A DNA stretch of 64,000 nt from CALOBA01 sp942491465 (lineage in GTDB: Bacteria; Pseudomonadota; Gammaproteobacteria; Chromatiales; Chromatiaceae), in the NCBI GenBank assembly GCA_942491465.1, contig CALOBA010000081.1, forward strand, positions 1 to 64,000, given 5' to 3'. This document shows, piece after piece, positions 40,601 to 48,946 of this stretch. Below the pieces are notes generated by a model. The model searched no databases, was not told the origin of the DNA, and was given only the letters and a program-made list of their open reading frames with translations. The translations under genes were made by a program, and so were the position numbers. Positions within the stretch are counted from its first letter, which is position 1, and each line of letters begins with the position of its first letter.

Positions 40601-43061
40601 GATGAGCTGACCCGCGCCATCGCCGCCGATCTGGTCCTCGGCGGCCAGGTCACCGATCCCCTCGCCGCCGTCCACCGCGGGCTGCTGTTCCTGCACGAGC
40701 ACGGCGCCATCATCCTGCACCAAGGGCTCGCCGTGTTCCGCTCGGCCATGACCGTGCAGGTGCTGCCCGAGGCCAAGGGCCGGCGCTACAGCAAGGCCCA
40801 GTACCAGCCGCTGGCCCAGCACTACGGCGAGCGGGTGTTCCAGATCCACGTCATGGACCGCTACGCCCGGCTCGGCGCCGAACAGATCCGCCAGGCCCTG
40901 ACCCTGGTGGCCGGCTACTTCAGCCTCGGCAAGGAGGCGTTCGTGCGGCGCTGGTTCGGCGACCAGCGCCAGATGCTCACCCGCGCCACCACCGCCGAGT
41001 CCTTCGCCCGCATCGTCGATGACCTCAAGAACCCGGAGCAGATCGAGATCGTCGCCGCCCCCGAGGACGGCAACCGGCTGGTGCTGGCCGGCCCCGGCGC
41101 CGGCAAGACCCGGGTCATCGTGCACCGCTGCGCCTACCTGCTGCGGGTGCTGCGGGTGCCGTCGCAGCGCATCCTGGTGCTCTGCTTCAACCGCGGCGCG
41201 GCGCTGACCCTGCGCCGGCGGCTGGCGGCCCTGGTGGGCGACGAGGCCCGCCACGTGAGCGTACAGACCTACCACGGCTTCGCCATGCGACTCACCGGCC
41301 ACTCCTATGCCGAGCGCCTCGCCGACGCCGAGCGCCAGGCACCGGACTTCGACGCCGTGCTCACCGAGGCCGTCGCGCTGCTGGAGGGCCGGGTGGACCT
41401 GCCGGGCATCGAGCCCGACGCCGCCCGCGAGCGCCTGCTCGCCGGCTACCGCCACATCCTGGTGGACGAGTACCAGGACATCGACGCCGACCAATACCGC
41501 CTGGTCAGCGGCCATCGCCGGGCGCACCCTGGGCCAGGACGGCGACGACGCCCGGCTCACCCTGCTCGCCGTGGGCGACGACGACCAGAACATCTACGCC
41601 TTCCGCGGCGCCAGCGTCGCATTCATCCGCCGCTTCCAAGACGACTACCGGGCCGAGCGGCACTATCTGGTGGAGAACTACCGCTCAAGCGCCCACATCA
41701 TCGCCGCCGCCAATGCCCTGATCGGCCACAACGGCGAGCGGATGAAGACCGACCACCCCATCCGCATCGACCGCCACCGCGCCGCCCAGCCCCCCGGCGG
41801 GCGCTGGGCGCGGCTCGACGGCCACGCCCGCGGCCGGGTGCTGGTGCTGGGCGTCGCCGACCCGGCCCAGCAGGCCGCCGCCATCGTCGCACGCCTGCAG
41901 CGGCTCAAGGACCTCGGCGACCACCCCTGGCAGGCCTTCGCGGTCCTCGCCCGCCGCCACCATGGGCTGGAGCCGATCCGCGCCCTCTGCGAGCACGTCG
42001 GCATCCCGGTGCGCCTGAGCGGCGACCTGCCGCCGCTGCACCGCATCCGCGAGCTGCACGCCTTCCTCGCCGCCCTCAAGACCCGGGGCCGCGCGCTGCT
42101 GCGCCCGGATCAGCTCGTCGCGCTGCTGCCGGCGCACCCGACCCCCTGGCGCGCCCTGCTCGCCGAACTCATCGACGACTGGCGCGCCGAACTCGGCGGC
42201 ACCCCGAGCGCAGACCCGGGGCAGACCGGCGCAGGGCCTGCGCCAACAGCGCCCCTGCCGTCACCCGAGACGACCGCCGCCACCGACGCCCTCGCCGTCC
42301 CCGCCGCCGAGATCGCCGAATTCTGCTGGGAGACCCTGGCCGAGCAGCGCCGCGAGCGCAGCGTCGGCGACGGCTGCCTGCTCGCCACCCTGCACGCCGC
42401 CAAGGGCCTGGAATTCCCCCATGTGCTCATCGCCGACGGCGGCTGGACCCGACCCGGCGCGGACACCGCCGCCACCGAAGACGAGCGCCGCACCTTCTAC
42501 GTCGGCATGACCCGCGCCCGCGAGACCCTGACCCTCTTGGAGATCGCCGGCGGCGGCCACCCGCACCTGCCGCTGCTGCAACCCGACGCGCCCCGGCGCC
42601 CCGAAGCCGACGACGCCCGCCGCCCGGCCAAGCCCGTAGCGGATGCCTGGCTGCTGCGCGACGCGCCGCTCATGGAGCCACCCCCCGCCCACATCATCGG
42701 CCGCCGCTACCATCAGCTCACCCCCGCCGACCTCGACCTCGGCTACGCCGGCCGCCAGCCCCCGCAGGCCCCCATCCACCGCCACCTCGCCGCCCTCCAG
42801 GCCGGCGACCCCCTCGGCTGGCACAGCGCAGCCAACCATCTGCTGCTGACCGACCCGGAGGGTCACCCGATCGCCCGCTTGTCCAAGCGTGCCGCCGGCG
42901 AATGGCTGCCCCGCGCCGCGCACATCGAGTCCATCCGCATCCTCGCCCTACTCCAGCGCGAACGCGCCCAGACCGACCCGGAATGGGCCAACAGCCTGCG
43001 CTGCGATGCCTGGGAGGTCCCCATGGTCGAGATCCGCTGGCGCCCCGGCGGGTCCAGTTAG
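37646..43061 (+). CDS. giant exonuclease-RecQ-UvrD fusion, one-base frameshift
   Basis: About 1804 residues if one G is removed at 41510/41511. Residues 20-160 are a DEDDh exonuclease fold (LLLDLETGLDG with D33/E35, GHNLLGHD with D88, H123/D142). Residues 320-700 are RecQ: LPTGGGKSLCFQLP with K345, DEAHC at 443, QEAGRAGRD. Residues 700-1110 include winged-helix-like parts. Residues 1130 to the end are a UvrD/Rep helicase: LAGPGAGKTRVIVHR near 1151, VDEYQDID near 1273, then in the new frame GDDDQNIYAFRGA, LHAAKGLEFPHV and FYVGMTRARE. As given, the protein stops being meaningful after residue 1288, between motifs II and III. All motifs downstream are intact, so either the base is an error or the loss is very recent. 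Confidence 0.85.
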
Positions 43062-43162
43062 TCAAGGTTCAGAAACAAGTGGTGCAGACGCAACGACGAA
43101 ACGGCCAATCCAAAGGCTCAGCGAGCGGGCGTCTGCACCACTTGTTTTTGAATCGATCCTTA
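43062..43162 (+). repeat. palindromic element copy C
   Basis: It begins at the base after the helicase stop codon. The arms are GGTTCAGAAACAAGTGGTGC...(43066-43091) and GCGTCTGCACCACTTGTTTT...(43129-43154), with the flanks TCAA and GATCCTTAG seen in copy A. It ends 11 bases before the GTG of the cobE-like gene, so it forms the whole intergenic spacer. Confidence 0.85.
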
Positions 43163-43173
43163 GCGGAGCCGGA

Positions 43174-43596
43174 GTGAATTCACACCCGACAGGGCACGAC
43201 AGGACGGCCTGCGCGGTGGCCGTGGGCGTCGGCTGCCAGCGCGGCGTGTCGCTGGAGACCCTGGCGGCCTGCGTCGACGCGGCCTTGGGCCGGCTCGGGG
43301 GGCCGAGGGTGCATGTGCTCGCCAGTGCCGAGCACAAGCGCGATGAGGCGGCGCTTAAGGCCCTGGCGAGCCAGCGTGGCTGGCCGTTGCGGCTCTATCG
43401 CGCCGAGGCGCTGGCGGGCATCCCGGTCGCCACGCCGTCGGCGACGGTGCAAACCCGCGCCGGCAGCGCCTCCGTGGCCGAGGCCGCGGCGATGCTGGCG
43501 GCCGGCACCGGCCTGGACGGGCTGTTGCTCGCGAAACAGTCCCATCGCGGTGCCGACGGCAAGCATGCGACCGTGGCCATCGCCCGCCTGCCCTAG
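43174..43596 (+). CDS. cobE: CobE/CbiG C-terminal-type cobalamin biosynthesis protein
   Basis: A 140-residue protein: CAVAVGVGCQRGVSLETLAA at residues 10-29 is the CbiG_C/CobE opening, followed by HVLASAEHKRDEAALKALAS, VATPSATVQTRAGSASVAEA and GLLLAKQSHRGADGKHATVA. Stand-alone CobE takes part in the aerobic cobalamin pathway, linked to precorrin handling. The GTG at 43174 has GGAG immediately upstream. No other cobalamin gene is in the window. The spacer before it is made of the palindromic element, which may influence its expression. Confidence 0.8.
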   Translation: MNSHPTGHDRTACAVAVGVGCQRGVSLETLAACVDAALGRLGGPRVHVLASAEHKRDEAALKALASQRGWPLRLYRAEALAGIPVATPSATVQTRAGSASVAEAAAMLAAGTGLDGLLLAKQSHRGADGKHATVAIARLP

Positions 43597-43680
43597 GCAC
43601 CACCGGGGTCAGATCATTGCGGCTGCCGCCACTGGCCGCGTTAGAATTGACGCACCGCAGCAAAACCGACCCCAGCCCCC

Positions 43681-46600
43681 ATGTCCGCACCCTCAAATCA
43701 GCCCGAGCAGTCCCCCCAGCGCATCCGCGAGATCCCCTACAACTACACCTCGTTCTCCGACCGCGAGATCGTCATCCGCTTCCTGGGCGCGGCCAACTGG
43801 CAGCTGATCGATGCCCTGCGCGGGTCGCGTCGCACCGGGCGCTCGGCGCGGATGCTGTTCGAGGTGCTGGGCGACATGTGGGTGGTCACCCGCAACCCCT
43901 ATCTGCAAGACGACCTGATCGCCGATGCCCGCCGCCGCGGACAGATGATCAGCGGCCTGCACCAGCGCCTGGACCGCTTCGAGGGACGCCTGAACGACAA
44001 CGCCCGCGCGGCGACGCTGCTGGCCGAGGCGCGCGCCGCCGTGGACCGCTTCGATGCCGAGCTGGACGCGCAGAAGGCCCTGCGCCGACGCCTGCACAAG
44101 CGTCTGGCCGGCATCACCCGCCGCGACAACATCGACTTCGGCGGCCTGGCCCGGGTCTCCCACGCCACCGATGCCACGGACTGGCGCGTGGAGCTGCCCT
44201 TCGTCGTCATCTGCCCCGACCAGGAGGCCGAGGTCGCACCCATCGTCGCCGCCTGCATCGACCTGGGCCTGCCCATCATCCCCCGCGGCGGCGGCACCGG
44301 CTACACCGGCTCGGCGGTGCCGCTGGATGCCCGCACCGCCGTCATCAACACCGAGAAGCTGGACCAACTCTCCGGCGTCGAGCACCTGCGACTGCCGGGG
44401 CTGGACCAGGCCGTCCCGACCGTCCACTGCGGCGCCGGCGTGGTCACCCGCCGGGTCGCCGAGCTGGCCGATGCCAATCAGCTCGCCTTCGCCGTGGACC
44501 CCACCTCCCAGGACGCCTCCTGCATCGGCGGCAACGTCGCCATGAACGCCGGCGGCAAGAAGGCCGTGCTCTGGGGCACGGCGCTGGACAACCTGGCAAG
44601 CTGGCGCATGGTCACGCCGGACGCGGATTGGCTGACGGTGGAGCGCCTGGGGCACAACCTGGGCAAGATCCACGACGCCGATACGGTAAGCTTCCGCGTC
44701 TCGCGCTACGCCGCCGACGGCACCACGCCCAAGGGCACGCCCGAGACCCTGACCATGCCCGGCAGCGCCTTCCGCAAGCTCGGCCTGGGTAAGGACGTCA
44801 CCGACAAGTACCTGCGCGGCCTGCCCGGGGTGCAGAAGGAGGGCTGCGACGGCCTGATCACCTCGGCCAGATTCATCCTGCACCGGATGCCGGATCATGT
44901 GCGCACCGTCTGCCTGGAGTTCTTCGGCACCGACCTCGACCGCGCCGTGCCGGCCATCGTCGAGATCAAGGACCATGTGGACGCCCACCCGGCGGTGCAG
45001 ATCGCCGGCCTGGAGCACCTCGACGAGCGCTACGTGCGCGCCGTGGGCTACTCCACCAAGGCCAACCGCCGGGAGCTGCCGAAGATGGTGCTGCTCGCGG
45101 ATCTGGTGGGCGACGACGAGGCCGCGGTGACCGCCGTCGCCGATGCGGTGATCGGCCTGGCACAGGCCCGCGACGGCGAGGGCTTCATCGCCACCAGCCC
45201 CGACGCCCGCCGCCGCTTCTGGCTCGACCGCGCCCGCACCGCGGCCATCTCGCGCCACACCAACGCCTTCAAGATCAACGAAGACGTGGTCATCCCGCTG
45301 CATCGCCTCGCCGACTACAGCCGCGGCATCGAGCGCATCAACATCGAGCAGTCCATCCGCAACAAGGACGCCATCATGACCGCGGTGCTCGACTACCTGG
45401 CCGGCCCGGTGCCCGAGGCCCGGCTCGCCGGCGACTACGACACCTCCGCGGAGGCCGCCGACATCCTGGACAACAAGCGTGCCGCCGCCCGCGAGCAGGT
45501 CCAGGCCACCCGCGAGCGCTGGCGCCGGATCCTCGCCCACCTCGACGCCCCGGCGGGGGACCATGGCGATCTGCTCGCCCCCGACGAGCGCGCGGGTATC
45601 CGCCCCGATGACCGGCTGCTGGACCTGATGCTGCGCCGGGACCTGCGCCAGAGCTACCGCTCCGAGGTCGGCGAGCGCTTGGGCGAGCTGTTCTCCGGCC
45701 ACGAGCTGGCCGGGGTGCGCGAGCGCCTGGCCGAGATCCACGCACGGGTCCGCGACGAGCGGCTGTTTGTCGCCCTGCATATGCACGCCGGCGACGGCAA
45801 CGTGCACAGCAACATCCCGGTGCATTCGTCGAACTACGAGATGCTGCGCGAGGCCGACCGGGTGGTGGATCGGATCATGGCGCTGGCCGGGTCCCTCGGC
45901 GGCGTCATCTCCGGCGAGCACGGGATCGGCATCACCAAGCTCAAGTATCTGGAGGCGGAGAAGGCCGAGGCGTTTACCGCCTACAAGGCCCAGGTGGACC
46001 CCGAGAGCCGCTTCAATCCCGGCAAGCTCGTGGTCGGCGGGATGCGGATTGGTGATGCATCGGCGGCGGATGGCCGACACAAGTCGGCCCACCCGAGCGC
46101 CTACACGCCGTCGCTGCGGTTGGTGGCCCAGGAGGCGATCCTGCTGGAGGAGACCGAGCTCGGCGCGCTCAACGACGACGTCAAGCACTGCCTGCGCTGC
46201 GGCAAGTGCAAGAGCGAGTGCATGACCCATGTGCCGCGGGCCAACCTGCTCTACTCGCCGCGCAACAAGATCCTCGGCACCGGCCTGATCATCGAGGCCT
46301 TCATGTACGAGGACCAGACCCGCCGCGGCCTCTCCGAGCGCCACTTCGCCGAGATGAACGATGTGGCCGACCACTGCACCATCTGCCACAAGTGCCTGCC
46401 GCCCTGCCCGGTCAACATCGACTACGGTGACGTGACCATGCGCATGCGCCGCATCCTCATCGACCGCGGCAAGAAGCGCGCGAGCCCCGGCGCCGCCGCC
46501 GCCATGACCCTGCTCGACAGTCACGGCCCGCGCACCATCCGGGCGCTGCGCACCGTGCTGGCCGGCTGGGGCTTCAAGGGCCTGAACACCGCCCACGCCG

Positions 46601-47601
46601 TCGCCAAGACCCTGAAGCTCACCCAGCGCCCCACCCGCCACCCCGGCAGCAGCACCGGCAAGCCCAACCCGGTCCACCAGGCCGTGGCGCTGGTCAGCCG
46701 CCCGGTGCGGGTCGACCTGCCCCGGCGCACCTACCGGCAGGTGCTCGGGCTGGAGGACAGCACCCAGATCCCGCTGCTGCGCGACCCCGCCACCAGCGAC
46801 GACGCCGAGGCCGTGTTCTACTTCCCCGGCTGCGGCTCCGAGCGGCTGTTCTCCGACATCGGCCTGGCCACCATCGCCATGCTCTGCGCCCAAAAGGTGC
46901 AGACCGTGCTGCCGCCGGGCTACCTCTGCTGCGGCTACCCCCAGCGCGCCGCCGGCCGCGACGCCGCCGGGCAGCGCATCACCATGGACAACCGGGTGCT
47001 CTTCCACCGGGTCGCCAACACGCTGAATTACCTCGACATCAACACCGTCATCGTCTCCTGCGGCACCTGCATGGACCAGCTCATGCAGTACCAGTTCGAG
47101 CGCATCTTCCCCGGCTGCCGGCTGCTCGACATCCACGAGTACCTGATGGAGCGCGGCGCCGGCCTGGACCAGGCCGCCGAGGGCGTGCGCTACCTCTACC
47201 ACGACCCCTGCCACACCCCGATGAAGACCCACGAGCCCGGCCGCGTCGCCAGCCGCCTGATGGGCGAGACGGTCCAGCCCTCCCCGCGCTGCTGCGGCGA
47301 GGCCGGCACCCTGGGCACCGCCCGCCCGGACATCGCCAACCAAGTCCGCCACCGCAAGCACGAAGAACTCACCCGCGGCATCCGCGCCCTCACCGGCCAG
47401 GACCGGGCCGAACCCGGCCAAGTCAAGCTGCTCACCAGCTGCCCCGCCTGCCAGCAGGGCCTGTCCAAATACAGCGACGAGACCGGGCTGGCCGTCGACT
47501 ACATCGTCGTCGAACTCGCCCGCCGCCGCCTGGGCGCGGACTGGCAGCAGCAATTCATCGACCGCATCGAGGCCGGCGGCATCGAGCGGCTGCTGCTCTG
47601 A
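43681..47601 (+). CDS. FAD-linked oxidoreductase with DUF3683 and CCG/FeS domains
   Basis: A 1306-residue protein. DUF3683 is at the N-terminus (about 10-150; REIPYNYTSFSDREIVIRFL). An FAD-binding domain follows (170-330; PRGGGTGYTGSAVPLDARTA), then a glycolate/D-lactate oxidase-type C-terminal domain (540-790; HMHAGDGNVHSNIP). Two 4Fe-4S clusters are encoded (HCLRCGKCKSECMTHVP near 836; HCTICHKCLPPCPVN near 898), then two CCG domains (FPGCGSERLF near 1047, CCGYPQR; YHDPCHTP near 1174, RCCGEAGTLG near 1203). The closest known relatives are D-lactate/2-hydroxyacid dehydrogenases feeding electrons to the respiratory chain. The exact substrate is unknown. It follows the cobE-like gene by 84 bases. 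Length is normal for this fused family. Confidence 0.9.
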   Translation: MSAPSNQPEQSPQRIREIPYNYTSFSDREIVIRFLGAANWQLIDALRGSRRTGRSARMLFEVLGDMWVVTRNPYLQDDLIADARRRGQMISGLHQRLDRFEGRLNDNARAATLLAEARAAVDRFDAELDAQKALRRRLHKRLAGITRRDNIDFGGLARVSHATDATDWRVELPFVVICPDQEAEVAPIVAACIDLGLPIIPRGGGTGYTGSAVPLDARTAVINTEKLDQLSGVEHLRLPGLDQAVPTVHCGAGVVTRRVAELADANQLAFAVDPTSQDASCIGGNVAMNAGGKKAVLWGTALDNLASWRMVTPDADWLTVERLGHNLGKIHDADTVSFRVSRYAADGTTPKGTPETLTMPGSAFRKLGLGKDVTDKYLRGLPGVQKEGCDGLITSARFILHRMPDHVRTVCLEFFGTDLDRAVPAIVEIKDHVDAHPAVQIAGLEHLDERYVRAVGYSTKANRRELPKMVLLADLVGDDEAAVTAVADAVIGLAQARDGEGFIATSPDARRRFWLDRARTAAISRHTNAFKINEDVVIPLHRLADYSRGIERINIEQSIRNKDAIMTAVLDYLAGPVPEARLAGDYDTSAEAADILDNKRAAAREQVQATRERWRRILAHLDAPAGDHGDLLAPDERAGIRPDDRLLDLMLRRDLRQSYRSEVGERLGELFSGHELAGVRERLAEIHARVRDERLFVALHMHAGDGNVHSNIPVHSSNYEMLREADRVVDRIMALAGSLGGVISGEHGIGITKLKYLEAEKAEAFTAYKAQVDPESRFNPGKLVVGGMRIGDASAADGRHKSAHPSAYTPSLRLVAQEAILLEETELGALNDDVKHCLRCGKCKSECMTHVPRANLLYSPRNKILGTGLIIEAFMYEDQTRRGLSERHFAEMNDVADHCTICHKCLPPCPVNIDYGDVTMRMRRILIDRGKKRASPGAAAAMTLLDSHGPRTIRALRTVLAGWGFKGLNTAHAVAKTLKLTQRPTRHPGSSTGKPNPVHQAVALVSRPVRVDLPRRTYRQVLGLEDSTQIPLLRDPATSDDAEAVFYFPGCGSERLFSDIGLATIAMLCAQKVQTVLPPGYLCCGYPQRAAGRDAAGQRITMDNRVLFHRVANTLNYLDINTVIVSCGTCMDQLMQYQFERIFPGCRLLDIHEYLMERGAGLDQAAEGVRYLYHDPCHTPMKTHEPGRVASRLMGETVQPSPRCCGEAGTLGTARPDIANQVRHRKHEELTRGIRALTGQDRAEPGQVKLLTSCPACQQGLSKYSDETGLAVDYIVVELARRRLGADWQQQFIDRIEAGGIERLLL

Positions 47602-47677
47602 CGCACACACCCCGCACACATCGCGTTCCCAGGCTCCACGTCACTGCCATCAACTCAACGCGCGATGGGAACGCTTT

Positions 47678-47763
47678 GTGGGAGCGGCTTCCAGCCGCGA
47701 CTCGGCTCGCGCGGCGACCGTCGCGGCTGGAAGCCGCTCCCACGGCTTAACTTAACGGCATTG
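47678..47763. repeat. 86-bp REP unit, copy 1
   Basis: Inverted repeat GTGGGAGCGGCTTCCAGCCG...CGGCTGGAAGCCGCTCCCAC (47678-47743) followed by GGCTTAACTTAACGGCATTG. It is identical over 86 bases to 59301-59386. Confidence 0.9.
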
Positions 47764-47814
47764 CTGCTCGGCCGGGCGGCGCAGGATGTCGGTCATGGTG
47801 AGTTACCTGTGGCG

Positions 47815-48366
47815 ATGGAGGCGGCTCTGTCGTGGATCAGGGCGGCCTTTGCAGCAATGTTGGACTCTGGGTTTGGGACGGAGCGCGTGGTTCCGGTGGG
47901 GATATTCCTCCACGGCGGCGAGCGTCCCGCGTCGCTGACCTTGGGCGGAGACAGCTATCAGTTCCTCAGCTTCCGGTACCTGGCCTGCACGCTCAACGCC
48001 CTACCATGGCAGGACTGGCGCGACAGCGACAACCTGGTCGCGCGGCTCAACCTGCCGAACATGCGCTACCGGCGCGACGAGCGTATCCATGTCTACGCTC
48101 GCGCGGTGCGGGGGCTCATGGAACTGGAGCCCGATCCGGAAAAGCGGCTCAAGTATGCGGATTTCATCGATATCTATGCCGGTCTGACCGAGGGCAAGTA
48201 TGAGGCAGGAGGGCGGACTGTTCCGCAATCCCGTCCGGAACTGCGCTTCGCCAGAACGGAGAATGTTGCAATGCAAGACTTGAACATCCCCCGCGCATTC
48301 TGCCAAGGCGAAAAACAGCAGTTAGGGATGTGTGTTGCGGTGAGCCTTATCTCGGGCAAGCGTTAA
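47815..48366 (+). pseudogene. fragment of an Rpn-family nuclease/putative transposase
   Basis: About 183 residues. VPVGIFLHGGERPASLTLGG, SFRYLACTLNALPWQDWRDS and DNLVARLNLPNMRYRRDERI then KRLKYADFIDIYAGLTEGKY match the middle of the PD-(D/E)XK Rpn/RpnC-like family. The N-terminal catalytic part is missing, the frame opens inside a REP unit, and the end (from about residue 140) no longer resembles the family. It is therefore a decayed copy. The next gene, on the other strand, looks like the tail of a similar protein. Confidence 0.6.
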
Positions 48367-48680
48367 CGGCGGTCGGGATCGGTCAGCAGGGCCTTGAGCC
48401 GCTCAACCTCTGCTAGGGCCGCTTCCTTCTCGGCGCGTTCGCATTCCTTTTCGGCCCGGATTTGCTCCTTTTCGGCGCGCTCGCGCTCCTTCTCTGCCCG
48501 CTCTTGCTCCTTCTCAGCGCGCTCGCGTGCGCGCTCGGCCTCGATGGTCTGGATGTAGCGCGCGGTGCTCTTCTGCTGGCGCACGTAGTTTTGCCGCGCC
48601 TGATAGGCGTGATAGGCACGGTCTTTTTCGGAAAACTGTTTCACGGTGGTCATAACTTGTCTCATCTCCGGGGTCTGCAT
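48363..48680 (-). CDS. coiled-coil protein, possibly the tail of an Rpn-type nuclease
   Basis: A 105-residue protein. VMTTVKQFSEKDRAYHAYQA then RQNYVRQQ is followed by about 50 residues of heptad-like RAEKEQERAEKERERAEKEQ repeats and ends AALAEVERLKALLTDPDRR. Similar tails are found at the C-terminus of Rpn-family putative transposases, so this may be a 5'-truncated gene rather than an independent one. M10 is an alternative start. No ribosome site is convincing. Confidence 0.45.
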   Translation of the reverse strand: MQTPEMRQVMTTVKQFSEKDRAYHAYQARQNYVRQQKSTARYIQTIEAERARERAEKEQERAEKERERAEKEQIRAEKECERAEKEAALAEVERLKALLTDPDRR

Positions 48681-48946
48681 TAGTCAGGGTCGGACCAAGA
48701 TACCCCACTGATTTATATACCTATCTCGGCCATGCAGAGCTGTGCTCAGCGCTTAGATGCCCACTTACGGCGGCGGAAAACCACTTTTAGCCCGCTTTGG
48801 ATTCTCGTAGTTCCAACAGATCCGCCGGCTCAACGCCAAACTGCGGCCTTCGCTCTCGCGCGGGGCGGAGTTTGGCGCGGGCTGTCGTTAACCTGCAGCC
48901 CGCGCGCGGCCGGGATCGGCGCCGCCGCGGGCTGCTGCACCATCGG

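Noticed and set aside
43693..47619. A 1308-codon minus-strand open frame opposite the FAD/FeS oxidoreductase
   Set aside because: High GC leaves antisense frames open. The plus-strand frame carries recognisable FAD, 4Fe-4S and CCG motifs; the antisense product is low-information.
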